Shown here: positions 18,145-27,176 of the stretch, in pieces
Numbering within the stretch: position 1 is the first letter of the stretch
Layout of the letters: every line of letters begins with the position of its first letter
Source of the DNA: an uncultured Rhizobium sp.
GTDB lineage: Bacteria; Pseudomonadota; Alphaproteobacteria; Rhizobiales; Rhizobiaceae
DNA length: 43,735 nucleotides
Assembly (NCBI GenBank): GCA_945952415.1
Contig: CAMFIF010000029.1
Coordinates: 1-43,735 of the forward strand
Reading direction: 5' to 3'
The notes under the pieces: generated by a model
Seen by the model: only the letters and a program-made list of their open reading frames with translations
Told to the model about the DNA's origin: nothing
Databases searched by the model: none
Program-made: the position numbers and the translations under genes

Positions 18145-18173
18145 CTTGAATTTTTTAAATCCCTGCGTATCCT
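18145..18173 (+). promoter_or_regulatory. Candidate pckA promoter
   Basis: CTTGAA (18145-18150) and TATCCT (18168-18173) are separated by 17 bases, close to the rhizobial housekeeping pattern CTTGAC and CTATAT. Transcription would start near 18180, leaving a leader of about 40 bases with GGAGG at 18206-18210 before the ATG at 18222. CTTGAA is also found in RpoH-type -35 elements, but the -10 does not match that class well. Confidence 0.4.
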
Positions 18174-18221
18174 TCAGCGCAATTTGAAAAATTTTGATCT
18201 TAAGCGGAGGAAAGCAAGATC

Positions 18222-19832
18222 ATGGTTGAAACCGGTATGCGTAACCCGGCCGTTGGCCTCGACATCATCGGACTGACGGATGCCGGCCGCATCCATTACA
18301 ATCTGAGCGAAGCCGACCTCTATGAGGAGGCGATCCGCCGCGGCGAGGCGCAGCTCACTGCCGACGGCGCCCTTCGCGCGCTCACCGGCCAGCACACCGG
18401 CCGCTCCGCCAAGGACAAGTTCGTCGTGCGCGATGCCACGACGGAAAACCAGATCTGGTGGGACAACAACAAACCCATGTCGCCGGAACACTTCGCCCTG
18501 CTGAAGGCGGACATGCTCGCCCATGCCAAGGGGCGGGATCTCTTCGTGCAGGATCTCGTCGGCGGCGCCGATGCCGACAATGCGCTGCCCTCCCGCGTGG
18601 TCTCTGAATTTGCCTGGCACTCGCTCTTCATTCGCAACCTGCTGATCCGCCCCAAGCGCGCAGAACTGGCCGGCTTCGTGCCGAAGCTCACCATCATCGA
18701 CCTGCCGAGCTTCCGCGCCGATCCTGCCCGCTACGGCTGCCGCAGCGAGACGGTGATTGCCTGCGACCTCGTCAATGGCCTGGTTCTGATCGGCGGCACC
18801 TCCTATGCCGGCGAAATGAAAAAGTCGGTCTTCACCGTGCTTAACTACCTCCTGCCGGAAAAGGGCGTCATGCCCATGCACTGCTCTGCCAATGTCGGCC
18901 CAGAAGGCGATGCGGCCGTTTTCTTCGGCCTGTCCGGCACGGGAAAGACCACGCTCTCCGCCGATCCCGCGCGCACGCTGATCGGCGACGACGAGCATGG
19001 CTGGGGCGAACATGGCATCTTCAATTTCGAAGGCGGCTGCTATGCAAAGACCATCCGCCTTTCGGCCGAAGCGGAGCCGGAAATCTATGCCACCACGAAG
19101 CGTTTCGGCACGGTTCTGGAAAATGTGGTTCTCGACGAGAACCGCAATCCGGATTTCAACGATGGCTCGCTGACGGAGAATACCCGGTGCGCCTATCCGC
19201 TGCATTTCATTCCGAATGCCTCGGCCACGGGTATTGCCGGCCATCCGAAGACCATCATCATGCTGACGGCCGATGCCTTTGGCGTTCTGCCGCCCATTGC
19301 ACGGCTCACCCCTGAGCAGGCCATGTATCACTTCCTCTCCGGTTACACCGCTAAGGTCGCCGGCACGGAAAAGGGCGTGACCGAACCGGAAGCCACCTTC
19401 TCCACCTGCTTTGGCGCGCCCTTCATGCCGCGTCATCCGGCGGAATATGGCAATCTGCTGCGCGATCTGATCGCCCGCCACGGCGTGGATTGCTGGCTGG
19501 TCAATACCGGCTGGACCGGCGGCGCCTATGGCACCGGCAACCGCATGCCGATCAAGGCAACGCGCGCCCTCCTGACAGCGGCGCTCAACGGCAGCCTGAA
19601 GAAGGCCGAATTCCGCCGCGACGCCCATTTCGGCTTCCAGGTTCCCGTGGCCGTCGAAGGGGTGGAAACCCGTATTCTCGATCCGCGCTCCACCTGGGCG
19701 GACGGCGCGGCCTATGATGCGCAGGCCAGCAAGCTGGTCTCCATGTTCATCGCCAACTTCGCCAAGTTCGAGGACCATGTGGACGGCAAGGTGCGCGATG
19801 CGGCGCCGGGCGTGAAGGCCGCGGCCGAATAA
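18222..19832 (+). CDS. pckA: Phosphoenolpyruvate carboxykinase (ATP)
   Basis: A 536-residue ATP-type PEPCK, which converts oxaloacetate to phosphoenolpyruvate as the first committed step of gluconeogenesis from dicarboxylates. Seen are the oxaloacetate-site [10 protein letters not shown] near residues 60-69, [11 protein letters not shown] with the Mn-binding lysine near 198-208, the kinase-1a loop [15 protein letters not shown] near 234-248, the kinase-2 region IGDDEHGW, and the adenine-binding segment [14 protein letters not shown] near 427-440. A GGAGG lies 11 bases before the ATG. It is divergent from chvI and followed by a strong terminator, so it is probably monocistronic. Rhizobia growing on C4-dicarboxylates, as in nodules, use this enzyme. 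Confidence 0.98.
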   Translation: MVETGMRNPAVGLDIIGLTDAGRIHYNLSEADLYEEAIRRGEAQLTADGALRALTGQHTGRSAKDKFVVRDATTENQIWWDNNKPMSPEHFALLKADMLAHAKGRDLFVQDLVGGADADNALPSRVVSEFAWHSLFIRNLLIRPKRAELAGFVPKLTIIDLPSFRADPARYGCRSETVIACDLVNGLVLIGGTSYAGEMKKSVFTVLNYLLPEKGVMPMHCSANVGPEGDAAVFFGLSGTGKTTLSADPARTLIGDDEHGWGEHGIFNFEGGCYAKTIRLSAEAEPEIYATTKRFGTVLENVVLDENRNPDFNDGSLTENTRCAYPLHFIPNASATGIAGHPKTIIMLTADAFGVLPPIARLTPEQAMYHFLSGYTAKVAGTEKGVTEPEATFSTCFGAPFMPRHPAEYGNLLRDLIARHGVDCWLVNTGWTGGAYGTGNRMPIKATRALLTAALNGSLKKAEFRRDAHFGFQVPVAVEGVETRILDPRSTWADGAAYDAQASKLVSMFIANFAKFEDHVDGKVRDAAPGVKAAAE

Positions 19833-19857
19833 TCGCAGCAAAAACATGATTCACGTG

Positions 19858-19887
19858 AAACCCGGCGGGAAATCGTCGGGTTTTTTT
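19858..19887 (+). terminator. Rho-independent terminator downstream of pckA
   Basis: AAACCCGGCG (19858-19867) pairs with CGTCGGGTTT (19874 onward) with one G-T pair and a GGAAAT loop. It is followed by an uninterrupted T-run (19881-19887). It begins 25 bases after the pckA stop. Confidence 0.85.
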
Positions 19888-19939
19888 CATTTCGGTCGCC
19901 CCCGCAATATGGCATAGACGGCCCTCGAAAGGATGAGCC

Positions 19940-20374
19940 ATGGCCAGCGAAGCACTCGAGATCAGCAACAGGATCACCCTTGCCGGCTGGGAGCTGACGG
20001 AACAGTTCGTGCTGGCCGGCGGTCCCGGCGGGCAGAACGTCAACAAGGTCTCCACCGCCGTGCAGCTCTTCTTCGATATAAGGAATTCGCCTTCCCTCAG
20101 CGACCGCGTCAAGGAAAACGCCCTGAAGCTTGCGGGCCGGCGCGCTTCGAAGGAGGGCGTGCTGATGATCGAGGCGAGCCGCTTCCGCAGCCAGGAACGC
20201 AACCGGGAGGATGCGCGCGACCGGCTGAAGGAACTCATCCTGGAGGCCGCAGCACCGCCACCGCCACCCCGGCGCAAGACCAAGCCTTCGAAGGGCGCCA
20301 TCGAACGGCGTCTCAAGGAAAAGGCGGGACGCTCCGACGTGAAGAAGATGCGCGGCAAGCCGATGGGCGATTGA
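19940..20374 (+). CDS. arfB: Alternative ribosome-rescue factor / peptidyl-tRNA hydrolase ArfB
   Basis: A 144-residue release-factor-like protein. Residues 22-43 include VLAGGPGGQNVNKVST, the GGQ catalytic motif that hydrolyses peptidyl-tRNA. The C-terminal third (about 105-144) is strongly basic (PPRRKTKPSKGAIERRLKEKAGR), the tail that enters the empty mRNA channel of stalled ribosomes. It lacks the codon-recognition domains of RF1/RF2. This makes it ArfB (YaeJ/ICT1), a tmRNA-independent rescue factor known to matter in Caulobacter. A GAAAGGA sequence precedes the ATG. alkB starts 14 bases after its stop, so the two are likely co-transcribed. Confidence 0.94.
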   Translation: MASEALEISNRITLAGWELTEQFVLAGGPGGQNVNKVSTAVQLFFDIRNSPSLSDRVKENALKLAGRRASKEGVLMIEASRFRSQERNREDARDRLKELILEAAAPPPPPRRKTKPSKGAIERRLKEKAGRSDVKKMRGKPMGD

Positions 20375-20388
20375 GGGGAAGGGGATCC

Positions 20389-21006
20389 ATGCTGCAACTG
20401 CCGGAGGGCATCCGCCATCTGCCCCATCATCTCGACCGTGACGAACAGGAAACTCTCGTCGAGGAAATCCGCTCGGTCGTTGCCCGCGCCCCGCTTTTCA
20501 TCCCGCAAATGCCCCGCACCGGCCAGCCCATGTCGGTGCGCATGACCAATTGCGGTCCGCTTGGCTGGGTAACCGACAAGGAAAAGGGCTACCGCTATCA
20601 GGCAACCCATCCGGAAACCGGCGTTTCCTGGCCACCGATGCCGTCGCGACTTCTGGCGCTCTGGCGGGATCTCACCGGCCTTGCCTATGATCCGGAGGCC
20701 TGTCTCGTGAATTTCTACAGTGACGAGGCAAAGATGGGCCTGCACCAGGACCGCGACGAGGCGGAGTTTTCCGCGCCCGTCCTGTCCATTTCGCTCGGCA
20801 ACAGCTGCCTCTTCCGCATCGGTGGCCCGAACCGGAAGGATCGCACCCAGTCCTTCCGTCTCGACAGCGGGGATATAGTCCTCATCGGCGGCACGTCGCG
20901 GCTGAATTTTCATGGCGTCGACCGCATCTATCCGGAAAGCTCAAACCTTCTTAAGAAAGGCGGGCGTATCAATCTGACGCTGAGGCGGGTCACGCCCGCA
21001 CCGTGA
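20389..21006 (+). CDS. alkB: Alpha-ketoglutarate-dependent DNA dioxygenase AlkB
   Basis: A 205-residue Fe(II)/2-oxoglutarate oxygenase that reverses N1-methyladenine and N3-methylcytosine damage by oxidative demethylation. The metal triad is visible as LHQDRDE (His119, Asp121) and NFHGVDR (His175), and the 2-oxoglutarate-binding RINLTLR (Arg193, Arg199) matches the family RxNxTxR. The substrate-lid segment with NFYSDEAKMGLHQD is also typical. The ATG at 20389 follows AGGGGAAGGGG. The stop overlaps the GTG of the next gene (GTGA at 21003-21006). No Ada or DNA glycosylase gene is adjacent. Length equals the E. coli protein within a few residues. Confidence 0.96.
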   Translation: MLQLPEGIRHLPHHLDRDEQETLVEEIRSVVARAPLFIPQMPRTGQPMSVRMTNCGPLGWVTDKEKGYRYQATHPETGVSWPPMPSRLLALWRDLTGLAYDPEACLVNFYSDEAKMGLHQDRDEAEFSAPVLSISLGNSCLFRIGGPNRKDRTQSFRLDSGDIVLIGGTSRLNFHGVDRIYPESSNLLKKGGRINLTLRRVTPAP

Positions 21007-22217
21007 CAAAGGCCGAAGGGAAGGTCATGACAGGGGCACCCGCGAACCGCCGTTTTCTTGTTGCCGCCGGTGTCGTTCTCGTTGGGCTTGTGATTTCCGC
21101 CATCATGGTGAAATCGCTCTGGACGCTGGATTCGAACGGGCTTTCCCAGCTGAATGGCAAGCTCCCCATATGGGATTTCAGTAACCTGTGGGCGGCCGGG
21201 CATTTTGTCCGGGAAGGCAGGCTGGAGCTGCTGTTCGACCCGCCGGCCTATCGCGCTGCGCTCCGCGCGCTGTTCACGCCGCTGCTTACAGATCAGGAAT
21301 GGAGCTATCCGCCCTCCATGCTGCTGATCGGCGTGCCGCTTGCATTCCTTCCGGCCCTGCCCGCCTATCTTCTGTGGACTTTCGGCACCCTTTCCCTGTT
21401 TCACCTGTCGATCCGCACCTTGAAACTGCCGCTTGCAGTCCAGGGGGCTCTGCTGGTCTCTCCTGGCGTCGTGATGAGCGTGGTGGTCGGCCAGAATGGT
21501 GTCTTTACCGCAAGCCTTCTGCTCGGTGGCCTTTTGCTGGTGGAAAGGCGGCCGGTCTTGAGCGGCGTACTTATCGGCCTTCTGACGGTGAAGCCCCATC
21601 TTGGCCTGCTCCTGCCATTCTGCCTCCTTGCAAACCGTAAAGGAAAGACCTTTGCCGCCGCCACCCTGACTGCGCTGCTTTTGGTTGCGGTCACCGCGCT
21701 CCTCTTCGAACCTTCGGTGTGGATGTCCTTCCGCACGGTCACGGCCCCCATGATGACCGGGATCCTCGAAGCACCTTATCCGCAAAGCTATCACACGCTG
21801 GCGCTCACGGTTTTCACAGCTGCCCGCTCCTTCGGCTGGGGGCTTGGCGCGAGCTACGGGCTGCAGGCTTTTGTCAGCGCGCTTTGCCTTGCCGCTTCCA
21901 TCTGGCTGTGGTGGCCGCGTGTCCATATCCTGGGCGATGAACGGCGGGCAGTGCTGACCGGGCTCCTGACACTCATCGCCACCCCTTACGGCTATGTCTA
22001 TGATTGCGTGCCACTGAGCGTGGCGGCCGCCTATTTCTTCGTGTCGGAACGCCGCATTCCTCTGGCTGTCCATGCCATTGTCTGGCTTTTCCCGCTGTTC
22101 GTGCCCTTTGTCAGCCTGCAGGGCTTTGGGGCGGGCATTGTCGTACCTATCGCCTATACGACTCTTCTGCTTGGCCTTGCGGTAAGGGATACCCGGCCCT
22201 CCCGCATGCAGGCCTGA
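21003..22217 (+). CDS. Multipass membrane protein of the GT87 / DUF2029 family
   Basis: A 404-residue hydrophobic protein with about ten predicted membrane segments, the first at residues 17-36. Acidic loop motifs near the first periplasmic loop (LPIWDFSNLWAAG, about residues 54-66) and the ATPYGYVYDCV segment near 322-332 fit the DUF2029/GT87 group of polyprenyl-phosphate-dependent glycosyltransferases, whose characterised members are mycobacterial mannosyltransferases. The substrate here is unknown. The GTG at 21003 overlaps the alkB stop; an ATG at 21027 is the alternative start. The TGA at 22215-22217 directly abuts the coaA stop on the other strand, with no intergenic base and no terminator. 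Confidence 0.75.
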   Translation: MTKAEGKVMTGAPANRRFLVAAGVVLVGLVISAIMVKSLWTLDSNGLSQLNGKLPIWDFSNLWAAGHFVREGRLELLFDPPAYRAALRALFTPLLTDQEWSYPPSMLLIGVPLAFLPALPAYLLWTFGTLSLFHLSIRTLKLPLAVQGALLVSPGVVMSVVVGQNGVFTASLLLGGLLLVERRPVLSGVLIGLLTVKPHLGLLLPFCLLANRKGKTFAAATLTALLLVAVTALLFEPSVWMSFRTVTAPMMTGILEAPYPQSYHTLALTVFTAARSFGWGLGASYGLQAFVSALCLAASIWLWWPRVHILGDERRAVLTGLLTLIATPYGYVYDCVPLSVAAAYFFVSERRIPLAVHAIVWLFPLFVPFVSLQGFGAGIVVPIAYTTLLLGLAVRDTRPSRMQA

Positions 22218-23240
22218 TCAGAGCTTGCGCAGTGCGACCTTTTCAATGAAGTGATTGTTGCCTTTCTGAAGGATCAGGTCCGCCCGCGGACGGGTAGGCA
22301 GGATGTTTTGCCGGAGGTTCTTCAGATTGATGTTTGCCCAAAGCCCCTCGGCGATCAGGAGGGCATCCTTTTCGCTCACCTGGGCATAGCGGTTGAAATA
22401 GGAGCTCGGATCGCGAAAGGCGGTCTGCCGGAGCTTCATGAAGCGATCCACATACCACTTGTGGATCAGCTTCTCGTCCGCATCGATATAGATCGAGAAA
22501 TCGAAGAAGTCCGACACCATGGGCACCACCTTGCCATCGGCGGGCAGGTCGCGTGATTGCAGCACGTTGATGCCTTCGAAGATCAGGATGTCGGGCCGGT
22601 CGATGGGGGTGAACTGGTCGGGAATGACGTCATAGGTCAGGTGCGAATAGCAGGGCGCCCTCACATCCGGCCGTCCGGCCTTGATTTCCGAAAGAAATCG
22701 GAGGAGCGCGCCGATATCGTAGCTCTCGGGAAAGCCCTTGCGCTGCATCAGGTTCTCCCGCTGCAGGACGGCGTTGGGATAGAGGAAGCCATCCGTCGTG
22801 ACGAGATCGACCTTCGGGCTCGAGGGCCAGCGGGCGAGAAGCTCCTTGAGGATACGCGCCGTCGTGGATTTGCCGACCGCAACGGAGCCCGCAATCCCGA
22901 TCACGAAGGGCGTCTTGGAACTGCCGGCGAGACTGAGAAACCGGTCTCGCTGCTTGAAGAGCAGCTGCGAGGATTCCACATGGGCCGAAAGCAGGCGCGA
23001 CAGCGACAGATAGATCCGGCGCACCTCTTCCAGATCGATCGGGTCGTCCAGCGAGCGGAGCCGCTTCACCTCGTCTTCGCTCAGCGTCAGAGGCGTATCG
23101 GCGCGGAAATGCGCCCATTCGTCCGATGTGAAGACATGATAGGGCGAATAGAGATCGCGCTGGAAGGGCCCGAGGCCCTCGATGGAAGCTTCGCCTGCGC
23201 CCGTCGCGGGATGTTCGGTCCGGTCCTTGGAATGCGCCAT
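22218..23240 (-). CDS. coaA: Type I pantothenate kinase
   Basis: A 340-residue P-loop kinase that phosphorylates pantothenate, the first step of coenzyme A synthesis and the usual feedback point for CoA. The Walker [13 protein letters not shown] is at 115-126. [12 protein letters not shown], the FPESYD segment and IFEGINVLQ are family blocks, as is the C-terminal [13 protein letters not shown] region. It is somewhat longer than E. coli CoaA (316), mainly at the N-terminus. Its ATG shares one base with the hisE stop (TGATG at 23238-23242). It closes the his gene cluster although it is unrelated in pathway. It converges tail-to-tail on the GT87 gene with zero spacing. Confidence 0.97.
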   Translation of the reverse strand: MAHSKDRTEHPATGAGEASIEGLGPFQRDLYSPYHVFTSDEWAHFRADTPLTLSEDEVKRLRSLDDPIDLEEVRRIYLSLSRLLSAHVESSQLLFKQRDRFLSLAGSSKTPFVIGIAGSVAVGKSTTARILKELLARWPSSPKVDLVTTDGFLYPNAVLQRENLMQRKGFPESYDIGALLRFLSEIKAGRPDVRAPCYSHLTYDVIPDQFTPIDRPDILIFEGINVLQSRDLPADGKVVPMVSDFFDFSIYIDADEKLIHKWYVDRFMKLRQTAFRDPSSYFNRYAQVSEKDALLIAEGLWANINLKNLRQNILPTRPRADLILQKGNNHFIEKVALRKL

Positions 23241-23563
23241 CAGCTATCCTTCCGGGCTGCCTTTTCGGCAAGCCCGCTCTGGCCGGTCCGTCTCTCAAGC
23301 TCCGCCATGATCGTATCGACGGATATATCGGCGATCTTCAGCACCACCAGCAGGTGGAAGAGAAGGTCCGCACTTTCGTAAACGAGGTTTTCCCGGTCGC
23401 CCGTCACGGCGGCCATGACCGCCTCGATGGCCTCTTCGCCCAGTTTCTTGGCAGCCTTGCCCTGGCCGGCGGCCACAAGCCGGGCGGTCCAGGACTCCTC
23501 CGGCGAGGCGGCCGCCCGCCTTGCGACGATCGCTTCGAGATCGGTAAGCGTAAAGCCTGCCAT
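23240..23563 (-). CDS. hisE: Phosphoribosyl-ATP pyrophosphatase
   Basis: A 107-residue MazG-fold enzyme that removes pyrophosphate from phosphoribosyl-ATP in histidine synthesis. The helices carry [16 protein letters not shown] near residues 37-52 and [16 protein letters not shown] near 57-72, which supply the metal-binding Glu/Asp residues. It is a stand-alone HisE, so hisI (the cyclohydrolase) must be elsewhere. The ATG at 23563 ([13 protein letters not shown]) is preceded by GAGGACGGG; an open extension upstream runs in hisF and is not used. It lies 10 bases after hisF and overlaps coaA by one base. Confidence 0.95.
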   Translation of the reverse strand: MAGFTLTDLEAIVARRAAASPEESWTARLVAAGQGKAAKKLGEEAIEAVMAAVTGDRENLVYESADLLFHLLVVLKIADISVDTIMAELERRTGQSGLAEKAARKDS

Positions 23564-23573
23564 GTTCCCGTCC

Positions 23574-24350
23574 TCAATCCTGCCGCATGGCAATGCCGTG
23601 GCCTGCCATGTAGCGCTTGGCTTCGCCAATCGAATAGGTTCCGAAATGGAAGATCGAGGCCGCCAGCACCGCCGTGGCATGGGCATCGCGAATGCCTGCG
23701 ACCAGATCGTCGAGCGTGCCTACGCCGCCCGAGGCGATCACCGGCACCCGCACCGAATCCGCAATCAGGCGGGTGAGCGGAATGTCATAGCCGCTCTTGG
23801 TGCCGTCGCGGTCCATGGAGGTGACGAGGAGTTCGCCCGCCCCCCGCTCGGCCATGCGAACCGCAAAATCCACCGCATCGATGCCGGTCGGCTTTCGTCC
23901 GCCATGGGTGAAGATCTCCCAGCGGGGCGTTTCCCCTTCCAGCGAAACCCGCTTGGCATCGATGGAAACGACGATGCACTGGTTGCCGAACTTGTCCGCC
24001 GCCTCCGTCACGAAATCAGGATTGCTGACGGCCGCGGAATTGATCGACACCTTGTCGGCCCCGCAGAGCAGCAGCTTGCGGATATCGGCCACCGACCGCA
24101 CGCCGCCGCCGACCGTGACCGGCATGAAGCAGTGATCGGCGGTGCGCGCGACCACGTCGAAGATCGTGTCGCGATTGTCGGAGGAAGCGGTGATGTCGAG
24201 GAAGCAGAGTTCGTCGGCGCCCGCCGCATCATAGGCTTTTGCGGCCTCCACGGGATCACCGGCATCGATGAGATCGACGAAATTGACACCCTTCACCACG
24301 CGGCCGTCCTTGACGTCGAGGCAGGGAATGACACGGGCCTTGAGGGTCAT
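23574..24350 (-). CDS. hisF: Imidazole glycerol phosphate synthase, cyclase subunit
   Basis: A 258-residue (beta-alpha)8 barrel. The two catalytic aspartates are visible in [14 protein letters not shown] (Asp12) and VSIDAKRV (near Asp131), and the phosphate-binding loops in GGGVRS and ASGGVGT. With HisH it turns PRFAR and glutamine-derived ammonia into imidazole glycerol phosphate and AICAR. The ATG overlaps the hisA stop (ATGA at 24347-24350). Length and termini are standard. Confidence 0.98.
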   Translation of the reverse strand: MTLKARVIPCLDVKDGRVVKGVNFVDLIDAGDPVEAAKAYDAAGADELCFLDITASSDNRDTIFDVVARTADHCFMPVTVGGGVRSVADIRKLLLCGADKVSINSAAVSNPDFVTEAADKFGNQCIVVSIDAKRVSLEGETPRWEIFTHGGRKPTGIDAVDFAVRMAERGAGELLVTSMDRDGTKSGYDIPLTRLIADSVRVPVIASGGVGTLDDLVAGIRDAHATAVLAASIFHFGTYSIGEAKRYMAGHGIAMRQD

Positions 24351-25090
24351 GCGCGCTCCTTTCGGGCAGCCTGGATGAGGGAAAGTGCTTCCTGGGGATC
24401 GATCCGCCCATCATAGAGCGCGCGGCCGGAGATTGCCCCTTCGAGCTTGGCGGCATCGGGCTGGAGCATGCGCCGTATATCGGCGATCGAGGCAAGGCCC
24501 CCCGAGGCAATCACGGGAATGCTGACCGCATCGGCAAGCGCGAGGGTGGATTCCCAGTTGATGCCGGCAAGAATGCCGTCCCGGTCAATATCCGTATAGA
24601 TGATCGCCGCGACACCGGCCCCCTCGAATTTCCGCGCCAGTTCGATGACGCCGAGCTCGGAGGCTTCGGCCCATCCCTCCACGGCCACCTTGCCGCCCTT
24701 GGCATCGATGCCGACGGCAACCTTTCCGGGGAACAGCCGGCAGGCCTCTTTGACCAGTTCGGGATCGCGGACCGCGATCGTGCCGAGGATGACCCGGGAA
24801 AGACCCTTGGCCAGCCAGGCTTCGATATGGGCGAGCGTGCGGATGCCGCCCCCGAGCTGCACGGGATTGCGGGTTGCCTTCAGGATCGCCTCGACGGCGG
24901 CGCCATTGACGCTTTCGCCCGCGAAGGCGCCGTTGAGATCGACCACATGCAGCCATTCGAAGCCCTGCTGCTCGAAGGCGAGCGCCTGGGCCGCGGGGTC
25001 GGGATTATAGACGGTGGCCTGCTCCATGTCGCCGAGCTTCAGCCGGACGCACTGGCCATCCTTGAGGTCGATTGCAGGAAAGAGAATCAT
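24347..25090 (-). CDS. hisA: ProFAR isomerase (phosphoribosylformimino-5-aminoimidazole carboxamide ribotide isomerase)
   Basis: A 247-residue (beta-alpha)8 barrel starting [17 protein letters not shown], with catalytic Asp8, a second catalytic aspartate in YTDIDRDG near residue 130, and phosphate loops QLGGGIRT near 79-86 and IASGGLAS near 175-182. It makes PRFAR, the substrate of HisF-HisH. The ATG at 25090 is family-typical; a longer open frame upstream overlaps hisH out of frame and is rejected. There are 35 bases after hisH and an ATGA overlap with hisF. Confidence 0.97.
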   Translation of the reverse strand: MILFPAIDLKDGQCVRLKLGDMEQATVYNPDPAAQALAFEQQGFEWLHVVDLNGAFAGESVNGAAVEAILKATRNPVQLGGGIRTLAHIEAWLAKGLSRVILGTIAVRDPELVKEACRLFPGKVAVGIDAKGGKVAVEGWAEASELGVIELARKFEGAGVAAIIYTDIDRDGILAGINWESTLALADAVSIPVIASGGLASIADIRRMLQPDAAKLEGAISGRALYDGRIDPQEALSLIQAARKERA

Positions 25091-25125
25091 GGTCTTCGGA
25101 TCCGTTTCAGGAAAGGCGCGAGCCG

Positions 25126-25776
25126 TCAGGGCTTCCAGCGCAGGAAATTGGCGAGAAGTGCAAGGCCGAGCGCCTGGCTCTTCTCGGGATGGAACTGGGC
25201 ACCGGCCTTGTTTTCCCGTCCGACGAAGGCCGTCATCGGGCCACCGTAATCGGTCACGGCGATGACATCCTCCGGATGGGTGGCGGCAAGATGGTAGGAA
25301 TGGACGAAATAGGCATGCAGCCCGTCCGGCCCGGTGGGAATGCCCTCGAAAAGCGCATGCGGCCGGTTGAGCGTCAGCGTGTTCCAGCCGATCTGGGGAA
25401 TTTTGAGCGAGCGATCGGCGGGTGTCATCTCGACCACGTCGCCTGCAATCCAGCCGAAGCCTTCGGTTACGGTCTTCTCGAGACCGCGCGACGACATGAG
25501 CTGCATGCCGACGCAGATGCCGAGGAAGGGCCGGGCATGCTGGTCTACGGCCTCCCTCAGTGCTTCGTCCATGCCGGCCACCGCCTTCAGTCCTGCCCGG
25601 CAATCCGCATAGGCGCCGACACCGGGCAGCACGATCCGGTCCGCTGCCGCCACCACGTCAGGCCGGTCGGTCAGGAGGATCTCGGCATCGATATGATGGT
25701 CGCGGGCAGCCCGCTCGAAGGCCTTCACGGCCGAGCGCAGATTTCCGGACCCGTAATCGATGATCGCCACACGCAT
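25126..25776 (-). CDS. hisH: Imidazole glycerol phosphate synthase, glutaminase subunit
   Basis: A 216-residue class I glutamine amidotransferase. The catalytic triad is readable: Cys88 in [11 protein letters not shown], and His196 and Glu198 in QFHPEKSQ. The [16 protein letters not shown]-terminus and the PGVGAYADC loop are standard. It feeds ammonia through the HisF barrel. Its ATG is one base beyond the stop of the DUF2628 gene, so the two are translated from one message. Confidence 0.97.
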   Translation of the reverse strand: MRVAIIDYGSGNLRSAVKAFERAARDHHIDAEILLTDRPDVVAAADRIVLPGVGAYADCRAGLKAVAGMDEALREAVDQHARPFLGICVGMQLMSSRGLEKTVTEGFGWIAGDVVEMTPADRSLKIPQIGWNTLTLNRPHALFEGIPTGPDGLHAYFVHSYHLAATHPEDVIAVTDYGGPMTAFVGRENKAGAQFHPEKSQALGLALLANFLRWKP

Positions 25777-25777
25777 G

Positions 25778-26242
25778 TTAATGTCCCTTGCCGTAGTCGA
25801 AGAGGCCGAGTGCCGGCCCGACTGCCGATCCTCGTGCCGGAAGAAGACCGGTCGCTGGAGGAGCAGGAGGGGACGGCCACTCGGCCGAGGAAAAATAGAT
25901 CTCTTCCGCCTGGTCGAGATTCTCGGCCCGCACGACGGCCGTCATCTGCCAGCCACGGAAGCGCAGATAGGCCGCGCGCAGCGTGCCGCTTTCGAGCCCC
26001 ACCAGCAGGGAAAGGGCAAGTTGCGCGATGACCAGCGCGCCGGGTGCCTGGAAATCCTCGCTCAGCGCAGCCAGAAAGGCTTCGCCCAGAAACAGGAAAA
26101 GCGCATAAAGCCACATGCGGTGCCACAGCATGAAAATCAGCGGCAGGAAAAAGGCAAAAAAGGAAAAACCGTCGCGGATGAAGCGGGCGGAATCCGGGTT
26201 CGAAGCCCCGCCAGGCGGCGTCATAACCAGATAGCTTGCCAT
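25778..26242 (-). CDS. DUF2628 small membrane protein inside the his cluster
   Basis: A 154-residue protein of unknown function. After a short polar N-terminus ([12 protein letters not shown]) it has two or three hydrophobic helices between about residues 25 and 80, with an aromatic stretch [13 protein letters not shown], then a soluble C-terminal part rich in Pro/Ala. The layout fits DUF2628, membrane proteins seen in rhizobial his operons. GGGAG precedes the ATG at 26242. It ends one base before hisH, so it is co-transcribed, but no histidine enzyme resembles it. A link to histidine synthesis, transport or membrane anchoring is not shown. Confidence 0.8.
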   Translation of the reverse strand: MASYLVMTPPGGASNPDSARFIRDGFSFFAFFLPLIFMLWHRMWLYALFLFLGEAFLAALSEDFQAPGALVIAQLALSLLVGLESGTLRAAYLRFRGWQMTAVVRAENLDQAEEIYFSSAEWPSPPAPPATGLLPARGSAVGPALGLFDYGKGH

Positions 26243-26338
26243 ATATCGCTCCCGATCTTCCGGAGGACTTTCCCGTTCAGGGAAGGATCCGCTCTGCAAG
26301 CGTTAAGGGCCGTGCCGGATCGCCGGCTGTCCCGGCCC

Positions 26339-26944
26339 TCAAACCAGGGTTCCCTTGGTGGAGGGCACGCGCCCCGCCTGCCGAGGGTCGATTTCCGTGG
26401 CACTGCGCAGCACGCGCGCCACGGCCTTGAAGCAGGTCTCGGCAATATGGTGGTTGTTGGCGCCGTAATGGTTCAGCACATGCAGCGTCATGCCCGCATG
26501 CTGGGACAGCGCCTGGAAGAATTCCCGAACCAGTTCGGTGTCGAAGGTACCGATTTTCGGCGCGCTGAAATTCACGTTCCAGACGAGGAAAGGCCGCCCG
26601 GAAATGTCGATGCCGGCCTTGGTCATGGTCTCGTCCATCACGAGATCGAGCGAGGCATAGCGGGCAATGCCCTTGCGGTCGCCGAGCGCCTTCGAGAGCG
26701 CCTGTCCGAGCGCGATCCCCGTATCCTCGACGGTGTGGTGATCGTCGATGTGGAGATCGCCCTTTGCGGTAATCTCCATGTCGATCAGCGAATGGCGGCA
26801 AAGCTGGTCCAGCATGTGGTCGAAGAAGCCCACCCCCGTGGAGATCTTCGCCTTGCCGGTGCCGTCGATGTTGACGGAAACCGAGATGGAAGTCTCGTTG
26901 GTGGTGCGCGAAACGGTCGCTGTGCGGCCTGCGGTCTCTGCCAT
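26339..26944 (-). CDS. hisB: Imidazoleglycerol-phosphate dehydratase
   Basis: A 201-residue mono-functional IGPD (no N-terminal histidinol-phosphatase domain as in E. coli HisB). The two manganese-binding blocks are [16 protein letters not shown] near residues 63-78 and [12 protein letters not shown] near 162-173. It dehydrates imidazole glycerol phosphate to imidazole acetol phosphate. AGGAAAG precedes the ATG. It is first in the cluster hisB, DUF2628, hisH, hisA, hisF, hisE, coaA and divergent from hslV, so the promoter should lie in the 232-bp gap at 26945-27176. hisG, hisD, hisC and hisI are not in the window. Confidence 0.97.
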   Translation of the reverse strand: MAETAGRTATVSRTTNETSISVSVNIDGTGKAKISTGVGFFDHMLDQLCRHSLIDMEITAKGDLHIDDHHTVEDTGIALGQALSKALGDRKGIARYASLDLVMDETMTKAGIDISGRPFLVWNVNFSAPKIGTFDTELVREFFQALSQHAGMTLHVLNHYGANNHHIAETCFKAVARVLRSATEIDPRQAGRVPSTKGTLV

Positions 26945-27176
26945 CTCGTCTTTCCTGTCGGCTGCAGGGGATCCTCAAGGCGCTCCTTAACAGGCGGCCG
27001 ACAAAATATCCAGAAGCTCCATGCCCTTAATTCGTATGAGAACCCATGCCACCGCGGGTCTTCATGGCCCGTTTGCAAACGCGCGTGCGCTGCTTACATA
27101 TCAGCCAAGACCATCAAGGGCAGGGCTGGGCAGAAGGCTACCGCCAACCCATGTGCCCCAAGCGAAAGACGAACGA

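Larger units (their letters stand above)
17892..18221. promoter_or_regulatory. Divergent chvI/pckA intergenic region, AT-rich
   Basis: A 330-bp gene-free stretch. The chvI-proximal half is of ordinary composition. From about 18045 to 18165 it becomes strongly AT-rich and holds three separate dyads (listed individually) upstream of a candidate pckA promoter. No open frame here looks coding. pckA is known to be carbon-regulated in rhizobia, and a LacI-family repressor has been described for it in Sinorhizobium, so operator sites are expected; which dyad binds what cannot be told from sequence alone. Confidence 0.7.

Noticed and set aside
26945..27176. Heat-shock sigma-32 promoter for hslVU
   Set aside because: No convincing CTTGAA/CCTAT-type pair at a suitable spacing was seen in the hisB-hslV gap.
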